From positions 1-9,561 of the forward strand of contig JAIRKS010000099.1 of NCBI GenBank assembly GCA_031259905.1: 9,561 nt of DNA, given 5' to 3'. A model generated the notes under the pieces. It had not been told where the DNA came from, searched no databases, and worked only from the letters and a program-made list of their open reading frames with translations. Position 1 is the first letter of the stretch. Each line of letters opens with the position of its first letter. The translations under genes and the position numbers were made by a program. The stretch comes from Odoribacteraceae bacterium (GTDB lineage Bacteria; Bacteroidota; Bacteroidia; Bacteroidales; Marinifilaceae). Positions 1-7,669 of the stretch are shown here, piece by piece.

Positions 1-532
1 AGGGCTTGGTTTCTAACGCAAGAGTAAAGCTACCGTCGCGATTGCTGTACGTCCAGTCCGCGGAGTTCGTCGACTCGGCACGGTAGACGGCGTATCCCGA
101 CCCGTCGCCCGCGTAAGAGAGGAACTCCGTTGGGGTCGTGGGAGCGGAGGACAACTCGATCTTGTCCTGGAAAAAGTAGATCCGCACGGAGTCTGCCGTG
201 AATTGGTACTTGAGCGAGTCCATGTTAAAGACCCATCCCTCGTCACCGTGCAACTGGGCAAGATAGGCGGAACGTTGCGTCATCAGGGCTTTGACGGAGA
301 AGTCTGTCGGGATGATGACGGTAGCGGCCTCGTTCATCTCGTTCTTCAACCCGAAATGGTCGATGATCTCGATGATCGAGTCGAACATGTGGTAGGGATG
401 AGAGACGAGGTAATCGTATGGTGTTTTGTCCACGTTCGGGTTATGCACCCCTCCGTCCTCCAGGTAATCTTGCATGCAAGAGGAGAAGGAGAAGAGTATC
501 CCCGCGATGATGAATAGCTGTAGTTTTTTCAT
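1..532 (-). CDS. Lipoprotein with fasciclin-like region, third gene of SusCD operon (3' end outside window)
   Basis: The frame opens with ATG at 532-530 and stays open for 177 codons to the left edge, so the C-terminus is missing. The N-terminus is a lipoprotein signal: MKK, a hydrophobic stretch (LFIIAGILFSFSS), then Cys19 as the likely lipidated residue, which suggests anchoring in the outer membrane. Residues about 37-84 (DYLVSHPYHMFDSIIEIIDHFG, split here as DYLVSHPYHMFDSI and IEIIDHFG, then ATVIIPTDFSV) resemble the start of a fasciclin (FAS1) domain, where a helix pair is followed by a T-V-[FI]-x-P-T-[ND] strand. The start lies 18 bases after the susD stop, so it is probably co-transcribed with susC and susD. 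FAS1-type lipoproteins are known as third genes of SusCD loci, and the likely role is an accessory surface protein that binds ligand or matrix. The lipoprotein call is firm. The FAS1 call is by eye and moderate. Confidence 0.75.
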   Translation of the reverse strand, partial: MKKLQLFIIAGILFSFSSCMQDYLEDGGVHNPNVDKTPYDYLVSHPYHMFDSIIEIIDHFGLKNEMNEAATVIIPTDFSVKALMTQRSAYLAQLHGDEGWVFNMDSLKYQFTADSVRIYFFQDKIELSSAPTTPTEFLSYAGDGSGYAVYRAESTNSADWTYSNRDGSFTLALETKP

Positions 533-550
533 ACGTGCATGTTTTTTCGG

Positions 551-2038
551 TTAAATCTTTCCTTGCCAGAAGGAAGTCTGGCGAATCACATCGTTGCCGC
601 TGAACAGGTCAGGGTCGAGCGGCCAGTAGTGTTTCCCGCGGGCCATATCGCTCTCCGTGATATTGTTGAACAGGGAGCTACCCGTGATATAGTAGTAGCG
701 CACAAGGTCGAAGAAACGGTGTCCCTCGAGGAACAATTCCCGGAAGCGTTCGTCGAGAATGGCCCGTTGCAGCGAGGTGCTCCCGTTGAAGTCGGGCAAG
801 CCGGCACGGGTGCGCACCTGGTTCAGTAACGAGATCGCCGTGCTGCTTCCCTTTCCCTGTGCAGTCAACGCCTCCGCCTTCAAGAGCATAATATCAGCAA
901 GACGGAACACCACGTAATTATTCGTGATGTAGATCTGTGTTCCGCCTACCTCCTGAATGTCGGTGTACTTCGTGCATATCATCTTTCCGCCCGTGGCAGT
1001 GCCGAAGAGGGTAGTGAGGCGCACGTCGAGCGTGTCGGAGAAGGTGTTCTTCAGGAGCGTTTCGTTCAGTTGCTTGTTCGCTTGCTCTTTATTATTAAAG
1101 ATATTCGTCAGGTAGGGCGACGCGAGGATGTCAAGGAAGAAGACCGTCGTGTAGGTAATATCCGATGACTCCGCCGGCGCCTCCGAGCGGGTGTTAAAGT
1201 AGAGTTGGAAGATCAACTCCTTGGAGTTGTTCTCGTAGATGTCCTTTAGCTTGGCGACGCTCTCCAGCGCGTAGAGCGGGGATTCGAGGATCGAGTCGCA
1301 GGCGATGACGCACTTCGTGTAGTCCTTGTCCCAGGCGGCCATGTGCGCGATGGTAGCGAAAACAATCCCCTTGCTGGCCCGGATCGTGAAGTCGCTCGCG
1401 TTGTCATACGACCAGGGCAGGCGTTGCAGTGCCTCCTCGAGGTCGCCGTAGATCAACGCGGCCACTTCGTTTAGCGGTGCGCGCGGTGCGTACGCGACGT
1501 TCATCAGGTCGTCCGGCGAAACGGTGACGACAGGTACCTCGCCCCAGATACGGTACATCGTGAAGTAGGAGTACCCGCGTAGGAAGTACAACTCGCCGAT
1601 CAACCGCTCTTTCATCCCCTCCTCGAAGAGTGCATCATCCATCGCGTCGATCTTCTTCATTGCCCGGTTGCACTGGTTAATTGTCCGGTAGAATAGCTGG
1701 TAATTGCGCAATTGCTTCATCGGTCGGTTCGGGTCGCTGGCCGGTACGGAATAGTCCAGCCTGAACTCGCCGATCTGTGCCCAGTCCGGATCTTCGTAGA
1801 TATAGGCGCTAAATGTATTCGTGCCGGCGATGTCCCCGTACGCGTAATAGGCGGAGTGATTCGCCAGCGAAGTGCGCAGTAACCCGTAAGTGCCGGAGAC
1901 GGCTGCTTCAGCATCCTCCTGGCTCGTCCAGTAGAACTCGTCGACCACCTCGCTGATGGGTTCCCTGTCCAAGAAATCGGAACACCCGCCCAGCATCAAG
2001 GCTGCTGCGATACACAGTATAGTTTTGAATGTTTTCAT
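551..2038 (-). CDS. SusD/RagB-family surface nutrient-binding lipoprotein
   Basis: This 495-residue protein has the usual SusD length. It starts with a lipoprotein signal ending in LGGC, with Cys19 as the lipidated residue, directly followed by the family hallmark SDFLDREPISEVVDEFYW and an early DAEAAVSGTYG segment (about 42-52). The middle is helical, as in the TPR-like SusD fold. The C-terminal hallmark lies at about 426-449 (AILDERFRELFLEGHRFFDLVR), followed by the late motif HYWPLDPDLF. SusD proteins sit as lids on their partner SusC barrel and capture substrate at the cell surface. The gene starts 19 bases after the susC stop and is followed at 18 bases by the next lipoprotein, so the three form an operon. 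No sequence feature identifies the ligand. The family call is very secure, the substrate is not predictable. Confidence 0.97.
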   Translation of the reverse strand: MKTFKTILCIAAALMLGGCSDFLDREPISEVVDEFYWTSQEDAEAAVSGTYGLLRTSLANHSAYYAYGDIAGTNTFSAYIYEDPDWAQIGEFRLDYSVPASDPNRPMKQLRNYQLFYRTINQCNRAMKKIDAMDDALFEEGMKERLIGELYFLRGYSYFTMYRIWGEVPVVTVSPDDLMNVAYAPRAPLNEVAALIYGDLEEALQRLPWSYDNASDFTIRASKGIVFATIAHMAAWDKDYTKCVIACDSILESPLYALESVAKLKDIYENNSKELIFQLYFNTRSEAPAESSDITYTTVFFLDILASPYLTNIFNNKEQANKQLNETLLKNTFSDTLDVRLTTLFGTATGGKMICTKYTDIQEVGGTQIYITNNYVVFRLADIMLLKAEALTAQGKGSSTAISLLNQVRTRAGLPDFNGSTSLQRAILDERFRELFLEGHRFFDLVRYYYITGSSLFNNITESDMARGKHYWPLDPDLFSGNDVIRQTSFWQGKI

Positions 2039-2057
2039 GATCTCTCTTTATTTCAGG

Positions 2058-5000
2058 TTAAAATGTGATTTCCGCGCCAAAGGTGAACTTGTGCGGCAGC
2101 GGGTACTCGGAACCGGTCGCCGTGCCATTGGCGCTGATGTTCTCCGGGTCGGGGTAGGTCTCGCTCCGCGAGAAGACGTAAACGTTATCCATGTAGCCGT
2201 ACACGCGGAAGCGTTGCAGTTTAAACTTCTCAAGCCACTTCTGCGGCAACTCGTAGCTCAGCGCGATGTTCTTGACCCGGAAGAAACTCCCGTCGTCGAC
2301 GTAGATGTCGTGCGCGACGTGCCCGTTATCCATGTGCCCGCTATCGATGAGCGTGGGCAGGTCGGCCTTCTGCCCGACGGTGGTGAAGTAAGTCAGTCCG
2401 CCGAAGTCCAGCGCGGGCCCGGAGTTTCTCGACCACGATTCACCGTTCCAGTACTGTCCGCCGTTGATCCGGTCGGAAAGGAAGCCGTTCCAGAAGGTGC
2501 GCTCGAAGACGTAATTGCAGAACACCCGTAACGAGAGATTTTTCCAGCGCAACATCGTCGAGATGCCACCGTAATATTTCGGGTCGGGGTTACCGAGCGT
2601 CACCTTGTCGTTGCCGTCGATGACGTAGTCACCGTTCTGGTCGACGCTCGCGATGTCCCCCGCCTGCATGGTTACCTGCGTGGAGTAAAGTGGATTCGTT
2701 CCCGCGTGCGTCATGCGTTTCCCGGTCAGCGGATCGACGGGCACCTCGTCATTTGTCTTGTAGATGCCTGTGGTTTTCCATCCGGTGATCTCGTATAGTG
2801 GCCGTCCTACAGTCAAGATAAACTCCTGCCAGTCGGCGCCGGTGACGATGCTCCGGTTGCCGTTCGGGAGGCTCTTGATCTGGTTCTTGTTGATGGCGAT
2901 GTTCGCGTCGATCGTCCACTGGAAATCGCTCTGGTAGGGGAGTAGGTCGAGGTTCAGTTGAAACTCCACGCCGCTGTTGCGTACCCCGACGAGGTTATTC
3001 TTCGCCTCCGTGTAACCGGTGGTCTCGGGCAGGGAATAGTTGAAGATCATCTCCTCCGAGTCGCGGATATAGTAGTCCGTCGTGAGGCGGAAGCGTTTGC
3101 TCAAGAGGTGAAGTTCCGATCCGAGATTCATCTGCTTGGATTCCTCCCAGCTCAGGTCTTTCGAGGTGACGGCGCTACCGAAGTTATAAGCGATCCCCGC
3201 TTCTCCGTTATACGAAAAGACGTTATTGGATCCGCGATAATTCAGGTAAGGTGTCATTCCCCGGTATGCATCGTAGAATTGCGCGGGGTCGCTCCCCGTC
3301 ATCCCGTAGCTCCCGCGGATCTTGAGGAAGTCGAGCACCTCTCCCGGCGGCAAGAATTCCTCCTTCGTCAGTATCCACCCCAGCGATACGGCGGGGAAGT
3401 GCCCCCAGCGGTTATTCTTACCGAACCGCGACGAACCGTCCATGCGCCAGTTGAACGAGAAGAGGTAGCGATCGTGCAGATCGTAGTTCAACCGGGCGAA
3501 CCACGACAAGCGCGAACGTTCTTCTATCGAGGAGTAGATGTTCGAGTTCTCCGGCAGCGCGCCTTGTATCGTGCGGATCGAGTTCGAGGGGATATAATCC
3601 GCGCTCCCGCTAATGTAACGCATGCGGAAATACTCGGCTCCCTGTCCCACCAGCAACAACACGTTGTGCGTCTCGTTAAAGTTGCGCCCGTACTGCAAGT
3701 AGTTCTCGATCTCCCACCGGTTCGACGTGGCGGTGGCGGCAGACGCGTACGCGTTATCGTCATTCAGGTACGAGGGAATGAAGTAATCGTTCTCCTGCGC
3801 CCTATAATTATAAGAGTAGGAGGTTGTCCATTTCAACCCCTCGAGGAAGTCAATATTCACCTGGAAGTTGGCGTTCAGGTCGCGGTCGAAGTTATTATCG
3901 AGCCGGTCCGTGTTCCGCCCCTGGAGGGTACTGATATCCGCGTCGGTCAAGTTGTAAAACGACGAGGGGAACGTCCACGAGTCAAAGGCGTTGTTATCCC
4001 CGATCGTCTTCTTTCTATCCGTCTCCGAGAAACGAATATTGGTCAAGAAATTCAGGAAACGATACGGGGTCGCGTTTAGATACAGCGACGCGGTATTCCG
4101 TTTAAACTCCGTGCCGATGATAGCCCCCTCCTCCTTGTAATGGTTATAGGAGAAGCGATAACTCATGCTCTGGCCCATCGCGGCGATGGACGCGTCATAG
4201 TTTCGGATGGTCCCCCTGCGGAGGATAATCCCTTGCCAGTCGGTATTATTATTAAACGCGGGGTTCAGGCTATCCGTGATCCAGTAATTGATGTCGGAGA
4301 AGCCCTTCTCGCCGAGGTACTGGTAGAGCAACCGTGTCTTCAGCCGTCGTTCGGCTGTTCCCACGAGCGTAGAGCGTAACGTCGGCCTCATGGAAAGCCC
4401 CACGTACGCGTTGACACGTACTTGTGGCGCGCCTGTCTTCGGCGTCTTCGTTTTGATGATGATAACCCCGTTGGCGGCGCGTGCCCCGTAGATGGCGGAC
4501 GCGGCAGCGTCCTTGAGCACGTCGATTGACTCGATGTCGTTCGGGTTCACCCCGGCGATCGGGTTCGTGCCGGTGACGTCGATTGTCCCTACGTCAGCCA
4601 TGTCCATCACGATCCCGTCGACGACGTAGAGCGGCGTGCTCCGCGACCATTCGTTGGCGATGCTCGTGTTACCGCGCAGGGTGACGATTCCCTTCGCGCC
4701 CGGCTCTCCAGTCAAGTTGAGCACGTTCAGCCCGGCGACTTTCCCCTGCAGCGCCATCTCGACGCTCGGCACGGGGATATTCTCCAGCACCTCGCCGCGG
4801 ACGCTGGAGATGGCTGCCGTTGATTTCTCTCGCTGGATGGTCTGGTAGCCGATGATGACCGTTTCCTTGAGCTGCGTGATGTCCTCTTGCAACACGACGT
4901 TGATTTCCGTCTTCCCTTGCACGGGGATTTCCTGTACCTTGTAGCTGATGAAGCTAAAGACCAGCACGGCGTCCGCCGGGACGTTCAGTTCGTATTTCCC

Positions 5001-5222
5001 GTTGAGATCGGTTGCCTTCCCGGTTCCCTTCGCGGTTTTCACGTACACGCTCACGCCGGGCATCGGGAGGTTACTCTCGTCCGTGACTGTCCCGGAGACC
5101 TTCCGCGTGTCTTGTCCGGCGACGCTACACGGCACGACAATACACGCCGCGAAGAGGATCGCGCCCAACCAGTGTTTAAGAAGCGATCCGGTTCTCGTAG
5201 AGTTTGCAGTTGTTTTTTTCAT
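2058..5222 (-). CDS. SusC/RagA-family TonB-linked outer-membrane transporter
   Basis: The 1054-residue protein is of normal size for SusC. A long signal peptide spans roughly 1-36 (positive n-region, core LGAILFAACIVV, likely cut near SVAG/QDT). Residues about 41-113 form a carboxypeptidase-D-regulatory-like beta domain (KVSGTVTDESNLPMPGVSVYV, given here as VSGTVTDESN and LPMPGVSVYV). A TonB-box-like stretch lies at about 119-126 (KETVIIGY). The plug domain follows at about 130-258, with LRGNTSIAN, PLYVVDGIV, IESIDVLKDAAASAIYG and ARAANGVIIIKTK. The rest is the beta barrel, ending in aromatic F1054 (AEITF) as expected for barrel assembly. There is no N-terminal STN domain, so no direct sigma/anti-sigma signalling is expected. 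It would import a substrate caught by the adjacent SusD using TonB-ExbBD energy. The start ATGAAAAAAAC is supported by the signal peptide. It is first in the operon and has its own promoter region upstream. Confidence 0.97.
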   Translation of the reverse strand: MKKTTANSTRTGSLLKHWLGAILFAACIVVPCSVAGQDTRKVSGTVTDESNLPMPGVSVYVKTAKGTGKATDLNGKYELNVPADAVLVFSFISYKVQEIPVQGKTEINVVLQEDITQLKETVIIGYQTIQREKSTAAISSVRGEVLENIPVPSVEMALQGKVAGLNVLNLTGEPGAKGIVTLRGNTSIANEWSRSTPLYVVDGIVMDMADVGTIDVTGTNPIAGVNPNDIESIDVLKDAAASAIYGARAANGVIIIKTKTPKTGAPQVRVNAYVGLSMRPTLRSTLVGTAERRLKTRLLYQYLGEKGFSDINYWITDSLNPAFNNNTDWQGIILRRGTIRNYDASIAAMGQSMSYRFSYNHYKEEGAIIGTEFKRNTASLYLNATPYRFLNFLTNIRFSETDRKKTIGDNNAFDSWTFPSSFYNLTDADISTLQGRNTDRLDNNFDRDLNANFQVNIDFLEGLKWTTSYSYNYRAQENDYFIPSYLNDDNAYASAATATSNRWEIENYLQYGRNFNETHNVLLLVGQGAEYFRMRYISGSADYIPSNSIRTIQGALPENSNIYSSIEERSRLSWFARLNYDLHDRYLFSFNWRMDGSSRFGKNNRWGHFPAVSLGWILTKEEFLPPGEVLDFLKIRGSYGMTGSDPAQFYDAYRGMTPYLNYRGSNNVFSYNGEAGIAYNFGSAVTSKDLSWEESKQMNLGSELHLLSKRFRLTTDYYIRDSEEMIFNYSLPETTGYTEAKNNLVGVRNSGVEFQLNLDLLPYQSDFQWTIDANIAINKNQIKSLPNGNRSIVTGADWQEFILTVGRPLYEITGWKTTGIYKTNDEVPVDPLTGKRMTHAGTNPLYSTQVTMQAGDIASVDQNGDYVIDGNDKVTLGNPDPKYYGGISTMLRWKNLSLRVFCNYVFERTFWNGFLSDRINGGQYWNGESWSRNSGPALDFGGLTYFTTVGQKADLPTLIDSGHMDNGHVAHDIYVDDGSFFRVKNIALSYELPQKWLEKFKLQRFRVYGYMDNVYVFSRSETYPDPENISANGTATGSEYPLPHKFTFGAEITF

Positions 5223-5293
5223 AAAATCCGATTTTTGGTTTTACCCTGTGAATAAGTAATGAATGTGTCTCCCTCACTCTTTTCGTTCCTCCA

Positions 5294-5301
5294 CAAAATT
5301 A
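5294..5301 (-). promoter_or_regulatory. Candidate -7 promoter element for susC
   Basis: Read on the minus strand this is TAATTTTG, a full match to the Bacteroides-type -7 consensus TAnnTTTG. It would start transcription near 5287 and give a leader of about 65 bases before the susC ATG. The expected -33 TTTG is poor (only TTA at the right distance), and the place where it should lie is occupied by an inverted repeat, which fits a promoter that needs an activator. This is a consensus match only. Confidence 0.5.
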
Positions 5302-5309
5302 AGGGTAAA

Positions 5310-5337
5310 GCGGATCCGCGGATAAGAATATTATCCG
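5310..5337. promoter_or_regulatory. Adjacent palindrome and inverted repeat, possible operator of susC
   Basis: Two dyads abut. GCGGATCCGC (5310-5319) is a perfect 10-base palindrome. CGGATAA (5319-5325) and TTATCCG (5331-5337) form 7-base arms around GAATA. The motif CGGAT therefore occurs repeatedly on both strands. The pair covers the -33 region of the candidate promoter at 5294-5301. A regulator bound here could control the susC operon. The dyads are seen directly, the operator role is inference. Confidence 0.4.
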
Positions 5338-5358
5338 TAAAAATAGAAAAAGCGTACA

Positions 5359-5390
5359 TAAAGATACAAGGATTTTTCGCGCGGGTGCAA
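5359..5390 (-). promoter_or_regulatory. Alternative upstream promoter for susC
   Basis: On the minus strand there is TTG (5390-5388), a 21-base spacer, and TATCTTTA (5366-5359), which is one base off TAnnTTTG. Spacing fits the Bacteroides-type -33/-7 arrangement better than the element at 5294-5301, but the -7 box is weaker. Either site or both could serve the susCD operon. Confidence 0.3.
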
Positions 5391-5642
5391 CAATACCCGT
5401 CGCGGGGGCGCGACAATCTAATTTCATCTTCTCGCGTATCCTTGCGGGAGCGACGGGATACCCGTGGGACGGGAGAGGAAAAGCGGCGGCGGGATGACCA
5501 CGTCCTCGTGACGGGATTCGTGAGGCTCCGGGGGGAAGTTTACTGTCGCTCGCGTTAATACGCGCTTTCACGAGAGGCAGGAGTAAATGCACGGGAATGA
5601 TCGGACACGCGGGCGGGCCGTCCCGCCGGTGGTGGAAAACAA

Positions 5643-5676
5643 TACTGTCGATAGCGATCAGGTGCTATCGACAGTA
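5643..5676 (-). terminator. Strong hairpin downstream of fabG, probable terminator
   Basis: Arms TACTGTCGATAGC (5643-5655) and GCTATCGACAGTA (5664-5676) are perfectly complementary over 13 bases with an 8-base loop. Read on the minus strand, the hairpin is followed by ATTGTTTTCC, a weak T-rich tail, and it lies 61 bases past the fabG stop. The plus-strand side has no T-tract. This fits termination of fabG and isolation of it from susC. The tail is short, so a binding site or mRNA 3'-end stabiliser is an alternative. Confidence 0.5.
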
Positions 5677-5736
5677 ATCAAGGAGTAGTTCTCGAGCCGG
5701 GGTAAGGCGGCCCGGTTATTTTTCGCGTGGCACGCG

Positions 5737-6483
5737 TCAAGTATTCATGCCGCCGCAGACGTTTATCGTTTGTCCGGTGACGTAGGCGGACATGTCCGAG
5801 GCGAGGAAGAGGCAGACGCGCGCGATATCTTCGGGCGTCCCGCCGCGTTTGAGCGGTATCTTCGCGGCCCACTCATTCCGGACCTCTTCGGGGAGTTGCC
5901 CGGTCATTTCCGTGATGATGAAGCCGGGGGCGATAGCGTTGACGCGGATATTACGCGAGCCTAACTCCTTGGCGATGCTCTTCGTGAAGCCGATGATCCC
6001 GGCTTTGGAGGCGGCGTAGTTCGCTTGCCCCGCGTTCCCGCTGACGCCGACGACGGAACTCATGTTGATGACCGACCCGGAGCGTTGGCGGAGCATCGCG
6101 GCGGTGACGATTTTGGTGAAGTTGAAGACCGACTTCAAGTTCACGTTAATCACGGCGTCCCACTGCTCTTCGGTCATGCGCATCAGGAGGCCGTCCTTCG
6201 TGATGCCGGCGTTGTTGACGAGGATATCGACGCGGCCGAACTCCTTGACGATCTCCTCCACGGTGGCGGTCGTGTCGGCGAGATTGGCGGCGTTCGAGGC
6301 GTACATTTTCACCTTCACGCCCGTTGACGCGATCTCGTCCTCGGTATCCCTCGCGGTATCGTCGCGTTTAAGATCCGTGAAAGCGATGGCGGCACCCTGG
6401 CGGGCAAACTCCATTGCCACGGCTTTCCCGATCCCGCGGGAGGCGCCGGTGACGATAGCGACTTTTCCTTCTAATAATTTCAT
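5737..6483 (-). CDS. fabG: 3-oxoacyl-[acyl-carrier-protein] reductase
   Basis: This 248-residue cytoplasmic short-chain dehydrogenase has the exact usual length for FabG, which reduces 3-ketoacyl-ACP to 3-hydroxyacyl-ACP in each round of fatty acid elongation. The cofactor-binding motif TGASRGIG lies at 12-19 and NNAGITKDG at 90-98. The catalytic tetrad reads N115 (INVNLKS), S143 (NMSSVVG), Y156 and K160 (YAASK). The late PGFI (187-190) and GGTPEDIA (214-221) segments and the C-terminal GGMNT are typical of FabG rather than of other SDRs. D37 at the end of the second strand (FTDLKRD) is acidic, a feature often tied to NADH use, although R16 in the glycine motif favours NADPH, so the cofactor is open. 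It stands alone, divergent from pta, with its own promoter and probable terminator. No acyl carrier or other fab gene is adjacent. Confidence 0.95.
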   Translation of the reverse strand: MKLLEGKVAIVTGASRGIGKAVAMEFARQGAAIAFTDLKRDDTARDTEDEIASTGVKVKMYASNAANLADTTATVEEIVKEFGRVDILVNNAGITKDGLLMRMTEEQWDAVINVNLKSVFNFTKIVTAAMLRQRSGSVINMSSVVGVSGNAGQANYAASKAGIIGFTKSIAKELGSRNIRVNAIAPGFIITEMTGQLPEEVRNEWAAKIPLKRGGTPEDIARVCLFLASDMSAYVTGQTINVCGGMNT

Positions 6484-6537
6484 ACTTTATCTATTTACAG
6501 GTTCAAACTTAGCGGGCGTTCTTCTACCCCACGGGTG

Positions 6538-6545
6538 CAAATGTA
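6538..6545 (-). promoter_or_regulatory. Candidate -7 promoter element for fabG
   Basis: On the minus strand this is TACATTTG, a full match to TAnnTTTG. It predicts a start near 6531 and a leader of about 48 bases. No convincing -33 TTTG is seen upstream. The box lies inside AATGTAGCA (6540-6548), whose inverted copy TGCTACATT (6617-6625) forms the pta -7 region. Confidence 0.5.
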
Positions 6546-6597
6546 GCAAAAATCCCGTGGAATCGCGCTCGTCGTCCCGCGGGCGGTCACGGGCGGC

Positions 6598-6627
6598 TTC
6601 GTGATTCGCGAAATAATGCTACATTCG
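6598..6627 (+). promoter_or_regulatory. Candidate promoter for pta-ackA
   Basis: TTCG (6598-6601), an 18-base spacer and TACATTCG (6620-6627) give a near-consensus Bacteroides-type promoter, with one mismatch in each element. Transcription would begin near 6635, leaving about 36 bases of leader before the pta ATG. The upstream GCTACATT is identical to that of the fabG promoter on the other strand. Confidence 0.45.
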
Positions 6628-6654
6628 CGGGGCAATAACGAAAGTGTACAATCC

Positions 6655-6670
6655 AAATAATTATTTATTT
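6655..6670 (+). promoter_or_regulatory. AT-only leader before pta start codon
   Basis: Sixteen consecutive A/T bases (AAATAATTATTTATTT) lie directly before the pta ATG, inside otherwise very GC-rich DNA. There is no Shine-Dalgarno sequence. Unstructured AT-rich leaders are the usual translation-start context in Bacteroidota, which supports ATG at 6671 over the in-frame GTG at 6644. Confidence 0.5.
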
Positions 6671-7669
6671 ATGAATCTCCTTGATCAAGTAAAAGAACAG
6701 GCCCGCGGGCGCGCGAAGCGCATCGTGCTCCCGGAAGGCACCGAGGGCCGCGTGCTCGAGGCCGCGGACATCATCATCGGCGAGGGCATCGCCCGCGTCA
6801 TACTTCTCGGCGACCCGGTCGAGATAAAGCGCCTGGCCTCCGCGCGCGGGTACTCCCGCGTGGAGCAGGCCACCATCGTGGATCCCGCGCGCCACGCGAA
6901 GAAAGACGCGTACGTCGACCTGCTTCTCTCCGCGCGCGCCGGCAAGGGGCTGACCCTCGAGGCGGCACGCGACCTCGTGCTCGATCCCCTGTACCTTGCC
7001 GTCCTGATGATAAAGAACGGCGACGCCGACGGGGAGGTCGCCGGGGCACGCAACGCTACCGGCGACGTGCTGCGTCCCGCGTTACAGATCATCAAAACGC
7101 TCCCCGGCATCTCCGTGGTATCGGGCGCCTTCCTGTTGCTGACGGGCAAAGAGGAGTTTGGCGAGCGCGGCTTGATCGTGTGCGCCGACTGCGCGGTGAT
7201 CCCCAACCCCACGGCGGAAGAGCTGGCGCAGATCGCCGTCTCCACCGCCCGCACGGCCCGTTCCATCGCCGGCATCGAGCCGCGCGTGGCCATGCTCAGC
7301 TTCTCCACCAAGGGATCGGCCAGGCACCCGCTCGCGGACAAGGTCATCAAGGCCACCGCGCTGGCCCGCGAAATGATGCCGGGCCTCGTCATCGACGGCG
7401 AGCTACAAGCCGACGCGGCGATCGTCCCCTCCGTCGGCGCGGGCAAGGCGCCGGGCAGCCCGGTAGCCGGTCGCGCCAACGTCCTGATCTTCCCGAACCT
7501 CGAGGTAGGCAACATCGCCTACAAGCTCGTGCAACGCCTCGCCGGGGCGGAGGCCGTCGGACCGGTACTACAAGGTATGGCAGCGCCGGTTAACGACCTC
7601 TCGCGCGGTTGCTCCGTGAGCGACATCGTGAACCTCGTCGCCATCACCGCCAACCAGGAAAACGCTTAA
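6671..7669 (+). CDS. pta: Phosphate acetyltransferase (short form)
   Basis: The 332-residue enzyme interconverts acetyl-CoA plus phosphate and acetyl phosphate plus CoA in the cytoplasm. It is the short form, with only the catalytic PTA/PTB domain and no N-terminal regulatory DRTGG region. Landmarks are KRIVLPEGTEGRVLEAAD (16-33), VAGARNATGDVLRPALQIIK (123-142, with R135 at a conserved CoA-site arginine), SFSTKGSA (210-217), DGELQADAA (242-250), NVLIFPNLEVGNIAYKL (270-286) and GPVLQGMAAPVNDLSRGCSV (297-316), where S311 and R312 match catalytic-site residues known in the family. The start at 6671 is chosen because family members begin with M-[ND]-L-L. A GTG 27 bases upstream would add only nine unconserved residues. 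ackA follows after 11 bases, so both form one operon that yields ATP from acetyl-CoA. Confidence 0.97.
   Translation: MNLLDQVKEQARGRAKRIVLPEGTEGRVLEAADIIIGEGIARVILLGDPVEIKRLASARGYSRVEQATIVDPARHAKKDAYVDLLLSARAGKGLTLEAARDLVLDPLYLAVLMIKNGDADGEVAGARNATGDVLRPALQIIKTLPGISVVSGAFLLLTGKEEFGERGLIVCADCAVIPNPTAEELAQIAVSTARTARSIAGIEPRVAMLSFSTKGSARHPLADKVIKATALAREMMPGLVIDGELQADAAIVPSVGAGKAPGSPVAGRANVLIFPNLEVGNIAYKLVQRLAGAEAVGPVLQGMAAPVNDLSRGCSVSDIVNLVAITANQENA

Larger units (their letters stand above)
5223..5736. other. Non-coding intergenic region between fabG and susC
   Basis: This 514-base gap holds no credible gene. Open frames on both strands here lack any recognisable domain and look like by-products of GC-rich sequence. 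The first 65 bases beside susC are probably its leader. Two candidate susC promoters and an inverted repeat follow (separate entries). Bases 5370-5640 are GC-rich with several short dyads: CGGGT/ACCCG at 5382-5399, ACGGG/CCCGT at 5453-5465, CGCGT/ACGCG at 5551-5564 and GGCGGG/CCCGCC at 5612-5627. None of these carries a T-tract. A 13-base-arm hairpin at 5643-5676, a CCGGG/CCCGG dyad at 5697-5715 and a CGCGTG/CACGCG dyad at 5724-5736 lie just after the fabG stop. Confidence 0.7.

Noticed and set aside
2958..4079. Plus-strand open frame of 373 codons opposite susC
   Set aside because: It is antisense to a clearly functional transporter, has no recognisable domain, and its Val/Arg-rich composition is typical of an antisense shadow.
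5299..5592. Minus-strand open frame of 97 codons in the fabG-susC gap, and the plus-strand frame at 5259-5558
   Set aside because: Neither has a recognisable motif, both overlap the susC promoter region and dyads, and each overlaps the other on the opposite strand.
6644..6670. Upstream GTG start for pta
   Set aside because: It would add MYNPNNYLF, absent from family members, and would put coding sequence across the AT-only leader. The family N-terminus begins at 6671.
6685..7515. Minus-strand open frame of 276 codons opposite pta
   Set aside because: Pta has full-length conserved motifs on the plus strand. The antisense product is Ser/Arg/Pro-rich with no domain.
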